From positions 744,001-808,000 of the forward strand of contig WION01000010.1 in assembly GCA_015039365.1 (NCBI GenBank): 64,000 nucleotides of DNA, written 5' to 3'. The DNA is from Amanita rubescens (Eukaryota > Basidiomycota > Agaricomycetes > Agaricales > Amanitaceae). The first letter of the stretch is position 1; each line of letters begins with the position of its first letter. Both the position numbers and the translations under genes were made by a program. Positions 56,960-64,000 of this stretch are shown here, piece by piece. The notes under the pieces are model-generated. The model did no database searches, was not told the origin of the DNA, and saw only the letters and a list, made by a program, of their open reading frames with translations.

Positions 56960-58875
56960 ATGGCAGCTTCTTTCTCTCAGCCAGTCTCCGTCCAAAGAAT
57001 TGGGCTTCCAACCATGCACCCTCTGTTATATATTCCGTTCATTCTGCTCCCCATTCTATGGGTGCGGAACATTAGGTGGAATGCTCGTACGAAGGGACTT
57101 CCCCCACCTCCCGGCCCCAAGCGATGGCCTATTGTAGGCAATCTTTTCAATCTCCCCTCCGGTAAAAACTATTTGGTTTATGACCAATTGTTCAAGAAAT
57201 ATGGTTCGCTGGTAGACCACCTTTCCGAACAAAACTGATACATTTTAAGGCGATATCATCTCCTTCAAGCTCTTGGGTCAACATATCGTAGTTCTTGGTT
57301 CCACCAAGCGAACGAATGAACTTTTTGGGAAGCGTTCAACTGTCTACTCGGGGAGGCAAGTACCACCATTCGTAGAAGATGTGTAAGTTGATTCGCTAAA
57401 TTGCACTTCTTAAAATTAATTAATTCTTGTCTAAGCATTGATTTCAAATACATCTTTTTTACCTTGACTTACGGAACGTGGTGGCGCCGTCACAGACGTA
57501 CATTTCACGAACATTTCAATCCCAATGTCATCAATCGTTATTATCCGAACATGTTGAAAGCAACTCATGTCCTCCTTCGTAGTTTGGTTGCGACTCCGGA
57601 CGCCTTCTATCAGCACCTTCGATTGTAAGTGTTCCGTTAGTCATGCGTTACCATTGGTTGACACTTATCCTCTCAGCCTATTCGCTGCTATTATATTGGA
57701 CGTGACATTCGATTTACAGATAGAGGGCCTAACTGACCCGTATGTTCTTAATACGGAGGAGACAGTGAAGGGGTTCTCTCAAGGGCTTATATTCGGGAAC
57801 TTCTGGGTCGACTATGTCCCGTTCATGATACCCTTTATGAAATACGTGCCCAGCTGGGTGCCAGGAGCAGGGTACAAGAAAGATGCAGACAAGTGGAGAG
57901 CTGCAGGTAAATTTGTTGAATACAGTGCATATGAAAAGGTTAAATATGATCTGGTGCGTATTCCTCGCGAATCCTTGTGCAACACTAAAAACGTAATAGG
58001 CTAAGGGAATTGATCATTCTTGTGTCACCTCTCGTCTCCTGGCATCTCTCCCTGACGATGCGCGGGAAAAAGCTGAAGCCGAAGCCATTATTCGGAACGT
58101 TACAGCCACGGCATATGTCGGTGAGGGGTTATTGGCATCGAAACAAATACACACTAACTCGGATCTCGATAGCCGGAGCAGAATCGGTAAGTACGATGGC
58201 TGCTCAATTTGTTCCTGACGCCTTAAGTATGTAGGCTATGTCGATCAGTATGAATTTCTTCGCTGCTATGGCCAAGTATCCAGAAGTCCAGAAGAGAGGA
58301 CAAGCAGAGATTGATCGTGTTATTGGGCCAAACCGGCTTCCTGACTTCACTGATGAGGCCTCTTTGCCATATGTTGCTGCGATGGTCAAAGAAGCTTTGC
58401 GGTGGTACTTAATTGCCAATAGTAGTGCGTTTTTGGCATTTCTCTAAATAATCTTTGCTGAATCTCCACGTCAGTTACACACCAAGCCACGGAAGACGAC
58501 GAATATGACGGTTATTTCATCCCGAAGGGTACCATTGTCATAGGGAACTCCTGGTACTTACATTTCACTCTCTGGGAATAAATACATGACAGCTCTGTGA
58601 TCAGGTCCATTTTACATGATCCAGAAGTTTATCCGAACCCAGAGGAATTCCGCCCCGAACGATTCCTGGACGACGGGATTAATCCACCTGCTCCCTACCC
58701 TGAAGCTACCTTTGGTTTTGGACGACGTATCTGCCCCGGCCGTTACTTCAGCGATAAAGAACTCTTTATCACTATTTCGAATGTCCTGGCTACCTTGGAC
58801 ATATCACGCCCAGTTGATAAATCTGGCAACCCGATTGATATTGAACTTGAGCATTATGACGGATTTGTTTCGTGA
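56960..58875 (+). CDS. cytochrome P450 monooxygenase (microsomal), intact copy
   Basis: A multi-exon gene read from 56960 (MAASFSQPVSVQRIGLP). The N-terminal anchor is LLYIPFILLPILWV, followed by the hinge GLPPPPGPKRWPIVGNLF. Helix C reads WWRRHRRTFHEHF. The I-helix proton-relay motif AYVAGAES is assembled across an intron whose acceptor is at 58151. The K-helix ExxR lies in KEALRW. The PERF region is FRPERFLDD and the haem loop FGFGRRICPG (Cys near 58734). The end reads IDIELEHYDGFVS, and all exons keep frame. It belongs to the large basidiomycete group that resembles O-methylsterigmatocystin oxidoreductase-type P450s. The substrate is unknown. It is bound to the ER membrane and needs P450 reductase. 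The next P450 is its duplicate, so the pair may belong to a small secondary-metabolism locus. Confidence 0.88.
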
Positions 58876-60174
58876 GCATCGTTGGAACTTTTCGATTAGC
58901 ATTGTTGGGTTGACATTAACTCCAGATTTCCACTCCCCTTCGAATGCACTATAAAGCCACGTTCGCCCGAAACGGAGGCTCTAATCCGGGCGACAGAGGG
59001 ATTGAATTATGCAGCCTAAACAATACCCGATTCGCAGCTCGACGCTGTGAGTGGAATTCACATGATTCTGTTTAATGTACTTACCTCTTCTTCTTTTCAC
59101 ATGTTAGCAGTGTGGACAGTATGTATGTACCTGTGGCCTACGTCAGTTTAGCAATCATGATGCCGCTTGAAGCTCTGAAACATTGTGTGACTATCTGATA
59201 GCCTGATATATGACTTCCTGATTGTCCAGGCATTTGTCCCAGGTTTCTAGTCAACGCACGACAGTAAGACACCATATTTCCATTAAGTTGAACATAATGC
59301 ACATGGTCAACTGTTTGGTACCTTGTTCTGGAATTCTGGAAGAAATCCATCAAATCGGTCTTGGTCCATGAACTGGAAATCTCGTTGGCACACCATCCCA
59401 CAAGACGCTGCCGCCATCTGTGCCAAATTTGACTTTATAGTAACACCGCGCACGCGACCACACGTACGCTTTTGTGGGCTTCGTTCTCCCCCTCCTCGTT
59501 GATCGGCATGCGTGGCGCGGAACCGCGCACGGTGGCGGTGCGCGTGCAGTGGACAATGGACATCGATGTTCCTGGCGGTCATGTTGCCTTCTGCGGGACG
59601 GAGGTACGAATCCGGCCTTCTATCTGCAGGTCCCTTTGAATATCATCAGTGATTTATGTCTGAGGCCCCTCAAGTATCTCCACTTCCTTGGTTGGTGCAT
59701 CCCCGGCGCTGAAGACGTACTGGCTCTTGATACCAATGGAGACCTGGACCGGGAGATTTTACTATGTTTCATGATGTCATTAATATCATGCATGCACGCA
59801 GGACGCTTACGGCATGCTATCGGTTCAACGAAGATCTCGCCCGTGTTATCGACTTCAAAGTCATTAAGACCAGGACGAACGTGCTTCAGAAACTTCGCGG
59901 ACGCGTGGCGACTTTCGCACCCGGGTTTGCTGGAGCGTGATGTTTGTTGAGTGTGGTCAAGAGTTACCAGTATATGGAGCTGGTTTACATATCATTCCAT
60001 TTATGTAAGTAAATACTTTATTACTGCGTGCTTTGCTGCGCCAGAAGTTTATCTGATTGGTCTACTAGTACAAACCACCACATCGTCCTTACCCCTCCTA
60101 CAAGCCTCTCCACAAGCTGTCGATCTCGAAGCGTCTAGCGAATTCAAGTTGACTTCTAACTATTGACTTCACAC
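58876..60174. other. spacer between the P450 copies; one unrecognised frame
   Basis: A 158-codon plus-strand frame (59474-59950) and overlapping frames contain Trp/Cys-rich and charged stretches, but there is no family motif and no clear splice chain. A second frame ending TGA at 59939 reads FNEDLARVIDFKVIKTR. It may be a decayed gene fragment. The unique ~1.3-kb spacer is not part of the duplicated unit. Confidence 0.4.
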
Positions 60175-60709
60175 TCTCCAGCTCCAGCTCCTTGGACAAG
60201 TGTTATCAGCTCTGCAATCCTACAGATGTTCCCATTCGATATCAACGTTAAATGATGCAGTTTGCTTGCGCTCTCCTGACGGAATAGAAGTGTCTCGGGG
60301 CACACTACTCTACGCATTCCCCAAAGAGTTATTACTTTATTGGTTGTGACGATCCCACAAACGGAACTGATCGTATCAGGTCCACCTGTGAAATCTATAT
60401 TTGGTATTGAACCCGTTTATAGACATAGCTCGATTCACTCGGACCTCGCCATTTATGTCTTAAAACCCTCCCACGATGCCACACGCTGTGGTGCCAAAGT
60501 CAATGTCAATATGCTGCATGTCAAAAATGTCGTTTAGTAATAACAGAAGAGGCCATGCGTGGACGTTGTTGGTCACAAGTTCTCCGGTCACCTGTGTCCA
60601 GATGTCGCGTTCGTCAAACGGGGGGAATCTATATCGCGCGTACTTGTAGGGGCGATGGGACGATTGGGGTTTGTTTCTTTCAGCCAGTCTTGGATTGGGC
60701 TTTCCATCC
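60175..60709 (+). repeat. upstream module of P450 copy 2
   Basis: Duplicate of 56460-56959; see that entry. 60517-60588 is the part found inverted at 63354-63416. Confidence 0.8.
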
Positions 60710-62513
60710 ATGCAACCTCTGTTATATATTGAATCCGTTCGTTCTGCTCCCCGTTCTATGGGTGTGGGGCGTTAGGAAGAATGCTCGTACGAAGGGACTT
60801 CCCCTACCTCCCGGTCCCAAGCGATGGCCTATTGTAGGCAATCTTTTCAATCTCCCCTCCGGTAAAACCTGGATGGTTTATGACCAATTGTTCAAGAGAT
60901 ATGGTTCGCTGGTAGCCCACCTTTCCGAACAAAACTCATACATTTTTAGGCGATATCATATCCTTCGAGCTCTTGGGTCAGCGCATCGTAGTTCTTGGTT
61001 CCACTAAGCGAACGAATGAACTTTTTGGGAAGCGTTCAACTGTCTACTCGGGCAGGCAAGTACCACCATTCGTACAAGATGTGTAAGTTGATTCGCTAAA
61101 TTGTACTTCTTAAAATTGATTCTTGCATGAGCCTTGATTTAAATTTCCTCTTTTTTACCTTGAATTACGGAGCGTGGTGGCGTCGTCATAGACGTACTTT
61201 TCACGAACATTTCAATCCCAATGTCGTCCATCTTCATCATCCGAACTTGTTGAAACTCATGTTCTCCTTCGTGATTTGGTTGCGACTCCGGACGCCTTCT
61301 ATCGGCACCTTCGATTGTAGGTGTTCCGTTAGACATACGTCGCCATTAATCCTCTCAGTATATTCGCTGCTGCCATATTGGACGTGACATTCGACTTACA
61401 GATAGAGGGAATAGCTAACCCGTATGTTACTAAGGCGGAGGAGGCAATAAAGGGGTTCTCTAAAGGGATAATATTCGGGAGCACCTGGGTCGACCATGCC
61501 CCGTTCATGATACCCTTTATGAAATATGGGTACCAGGAGCAGGGTACAAGAAAGAAGCGGACGGATGGAGAGCTGCAGGTAAATTTGTTGAATATAGTGC
61601 ATATGAAAAGGTCAAACATGATCTGGTGCGAATTCCTCGTGAATCTTTTTGCAACACTAAAATGTAATAGGCTAATGGAATTGGCCACTCCTGCGTCGCC
61701 TCTCGTCTTCTGGCATCTATCCCTGACGGCGACGCGCAGGAAGCCGAAGCCGTTATTCGGAGCGTTACAGCCACGACATATTTTGGTGGCACTGAAACGA
61801 ATACACCCTAACTCAGATCTCGACAGCCGGACAGATACGGTAAGTACGAGTGCTCATTTCGTTCCAACGCCTTAAGCAATTGTAGACTCTGTCGTCCTGC
61901 ATAAATTTCATCGCTGTTATGGTCAAGTACCCAGAAGTCCAGAAGAAAGCACAGGCAGAGATTGATCGTGTCATTGGACCAAACCGGCTTCCAGACTTCA
62001 TTGATGAAGACTCTTTGCCATACATCGCTGCGATAGTCAAAGAGGCTTTGCGGTGGCACTTAGTTGTCAATAATAGTGCGTTTTAGTCCATCCCTAAATA
62101 ATCTTGCTGAATTTCCACTTCAGTTGCACACGAAGCCACCGAAGATGATGAATACGACGGTTATTTCATCCCGAAGGGCACCATCGTCGTAGGAAATACC
62201 TGGTAATCGCCGTTTCGCTCTGGGAATAATTACACGACAACTCCGTGATCAGGTCCATTTTACATGATCCAGAAGTTTATCCGAACTCCGCCCCGAACGG
62301 TTCTTGGATGACGGGATTAATCCACCTGCTCCATACCCTGAAGCTGCCTTTGGTTATGGACGACGTATCTGCCCTGGCCGTCACTTCGGCGATAAAGAGC
62401 TCTTCATCGTTATTGCGTCAATCCTGGCCGCCTTGGACATATCACCTCCAGTTGATAAATCTGGAAACCCGATTGATATTGTACTTGACCATTATAACGG
62501 ATTCGTTTCGTGA
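60710..62513 (+). pseudogene. cytochrome P450, decayed duplicate
   Basis: Co-linear with the preceding P450 gene. The start ATG (60710) is followed within 25 bp by a 4-bp insertion that breaks the frame of the membrane anchor. A 10-bp deletion near 61528 removes part of the exon after FMIPFMKY. A 1-bp deletion near 61835 destroys the AGAES proton-relay motif. A second 10-bp deletion near 62288 removes the PERF approach (after EVYPN). The haem loop FGYGRRICPG and the C-terminal end are still readable. Because several indels hit different essential parts, sequence error is unlikely to explain all of them; this is a pseudogene. The original substrate is unknown, as for the intact copy. Confidence 0.88.
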
Positions 62514-63353
62514 GCATTGTCACAGTTATTCGACCGCATCATTAGGTTGACATTCACTCCAGATTTCCACTCCCCTTCGAATGCACTATAAAGCCACGTT
62601 CGCCGGAAGCGGAGGCCCTCATCCGGGCGACAGAGGAATTGAACTACGTAGCTTAAACAATAACCGCTCAAGGGAATGTACCATATCGCAGCGGAAATGA
62701 ATTCGACTCTGCGTGGAGGCTCTTAGCCGCCGTCAGGCGTCCTCCCTGGCTTTGCGGATCTATGTCTGGCTTGTCCGAGGAGCTTTGTCCTTCTCCAAAA
62801 CTAATATATTTAGATAGGGCCGCCAAGGACGGCGTATTACAACTCGTAGAAAGACGTCATCGACTTCAGAGTTAGTATAGTCAAAGAAATCAGTGCAGAG
62901 CCTAACGCTTCCATCGTCCCTCCGGGTTCAGATGAAGGGCGTGATGATCTACTAGTAATGCTGACCACGACTGGGCCCTAGTGACTCTATACGGAAAGCG
63001 TAACATACTTCAAGTTATTCATAGGAAATCCTCACCTGGCACCATGTAGGGATATCTGGGCCATCCATTAGTAGCAGCTCATTGACCCATGCGCAGCGAT
63101 AAACTTTCTATGTTGCGGTCCGTATCTCTTCGCTCTCTAACCTCACATTGACCTGCACCCGTAGCGTCCGTTCCCACATAGCCGCCTTTTTTTAACCAAC
63201 ACGATGCGTAGATTCGATTAATCCATTAAAATGGGCCACCGCTTGGGGCTGGGAGGTAGGGTAATCTTTGGACGGAGACTACTACAAGTACGCGCAATAT
63301 AGATTCCACTGTTTGATGAACACCACAACTGGACGCAATCGGCGACGGTGCCA
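62514..63353. other. 3' flank of P450 copy 2; contains repeat copy 2
   Basis: Duplicated 3' flank to about 62640, then unique sequence, then the dispersed repeat 63027-63225. No gene is recognised. Confidence 0.5.
63027..63225 (+). repeat. dispersed repeat, copy 2
   Basis: Partner of 55476-55655. Confidence 0.8.
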
Positions 63354-63416
63354 ACCGGAGAACTTGTGACCAACGACATGGCCTCTTCTGTTATTCAACG
63401 ACATTTTTGACATGTG
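63354..63416 (-). repeat. inverted copy of the P450 upstream element
   Basis: The reverse complement matches 60517-60588 and 56824-56893 (shared core ATAACAGAAGAGGCCATG on that strand). Confidence 0.85.
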
Positions 63417-63536
63417 GTGTTGGGATTTATAGGAGGATGGCAAGGTGTTGGCAATTTCGTTCGTTATTAGTCTTTATTTATTTTTGATAGTTTATTGGAA
63501 TTGGATTATTCTGGCAAGCAGCGAAATATATTACAT

Positions 63537-63926
63537 TTATGGCAAGGTATATAGGGAGACAAGTTGGTAAATAATGAGATAGAGGGCTGTGATGTCTGAG
63601 GAATGCAGGATGACGAACAGCAGGGTAGACTTGTTCCCTATGTTGAATGGCCAACGGGTCCCTCCTATGCAAAATGCAAGACAACCTAAGAAGTACTTCA
63701 TGATCAAATAGGCAGGTAAGCCATTAACAAAGGTAAAATAATTCATCACGGCAGATTGGATGAGGAAGAAGAGCAGAACTCCTGGCGTAACGGGAAGACT
63801 AATTCTCCGCTTTGACTCTATTCCATAGACCAATGCGGCAAAGGACCAAAACCCGACAAGTTGCGGAGATAACGTGAGTACAGTTATGGGTTTCCGCGCT
63901 GAATTCATGATTTTTGGTAGCCGCAC
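63537..63926 (-). CDS. polytopic membrane protein fragment (wax-synthase/acyltransferase-like N-terminus?)
   Basis: A 129-codon frame starting at 63926 (an alternative ATG, MNSARKPITVL, lies a few codons later). It has four hydrophobic segments: LTLSPQLVGFWSFAALVYGI, TPGVLLFFLIQSAVMNYF, YLIMKYFLGCLAFC and LLFVILHSSDITALYLIIY. The layout resembles the N-terminus of fungal wax-synthase-like membrane acyltransferases, which often accompany P450s in secondary-metabolite clusters. No catalytic motif is in view, so the assignment is tentative. It ends early in a stop, so either an intron was missed or the gene is truncated. Confidence 0.4.
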   Translation of the reverse strand: MRLPKIMNSARKPITVLTLSPQLVGFWSFAALVYGIESKRRISLPVTPGVLLFFLIQSAVMNYFTFVNGLPAYLIMKYFLGCLAFCIGGTRWPFNIGNKSTLLFVILHSSDITALYLIIYQLVSLYTLP

Positions 63927-64000
63927 AAAGGTAACCCGAACCGGATGTATAAAGTACTTCCCTGCACGCTTCTTGTCGAGAAAGAAGTCATGTAGGGATA

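Noticed and set aside
59474..59950. 158-codon frame between the P450 copies
   Set aside because: No family motif; the sequence changes plausible frame repeatedly. At most a decayed fragment.

Overview
This window is nuclear DNA of a filamentous basidiomycete, most likely an Agaricomycete. Nearly every gene is cut by short (about 48-65 nt) GT-AG introns. The gene content is fungal: a WSC-domain copper radical oxidase, an eisosome PIL1 protein, a DUR3 urea transporter, C2-NACHT STAND proteins, a Crinkler-type gene, and tandem microsomal P450s. Coordinates of multi-exon genes are outer spans. Exon joints are given where phase and protein similarity fixed them.

Layout. 0.5-7 kb: a small secreted protein, a small basic protein, a relic of mitochondrial glycerol-3-phosphate dehydrogenase (GUT2), and a WSC-WSC-glyoxal-oxidase-like copper radical oxidase. 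7.9-18.4 kb: a TFIIIC90-like subunit with its C-terminal zinc finger, profilin, a tandem pair of unnamed coiled-coil proteins, and a PhzF-family gene broken in an A8 run. 18.5-23.8 kb: an accessory block bounded by a ~110-bp direct repeat. It holds a decayed Crinkler (CRN) gene and a decayed nuclease-motif/kinase gene. Fragments of the neighbouring DUR3 gene lie beside the CRN gene, and a 22-bp DUR3-derived direct repeat brackets it. 24.4-27.3 kb: DUR3. 28.5-37.6 kb: an F-box-like protein, a Pro/Ser-rich protein, tRNA-Thr, PEX19, an Hsp70 relic and a hypothetical gene.

38.0-49.9 kb: a tandem array of three C2-helical-NACHT units with an unfamiliar C-terminal domain. No unit is complete. Unit A has lost most of one N-terminal exon, unit B has lost its start codon and its 3' half, and unit C lacks the C2 start. 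The B-C junction is open in frame, so the array can encode a double-NACHT chimera. This mosaic is the most interesting system in the window. An unrelated minus-strand gene of unknown function lies between A and B, and a 178-aa gene follows C.

50.3-64 kb: a conserved secreted protein, PIL1 with a long disordered tail, an intron-containing tRNA-Trp, an intact P450, a ~2.5-kb duplicate of that P450 reduced to a pseudogene, and a membrane-protein fragment.

Housekeeping genes (TFIIIC90, profilin, PEX19, PIL1, DUR3) read without breaks. Single-base frame breaks are concentrated between 18.2 and 23.4 kb, which suggests either decay or local sequence error. No rRNA, CRISPR, prokaryotic operon or recognisable full-length transposon was seen.
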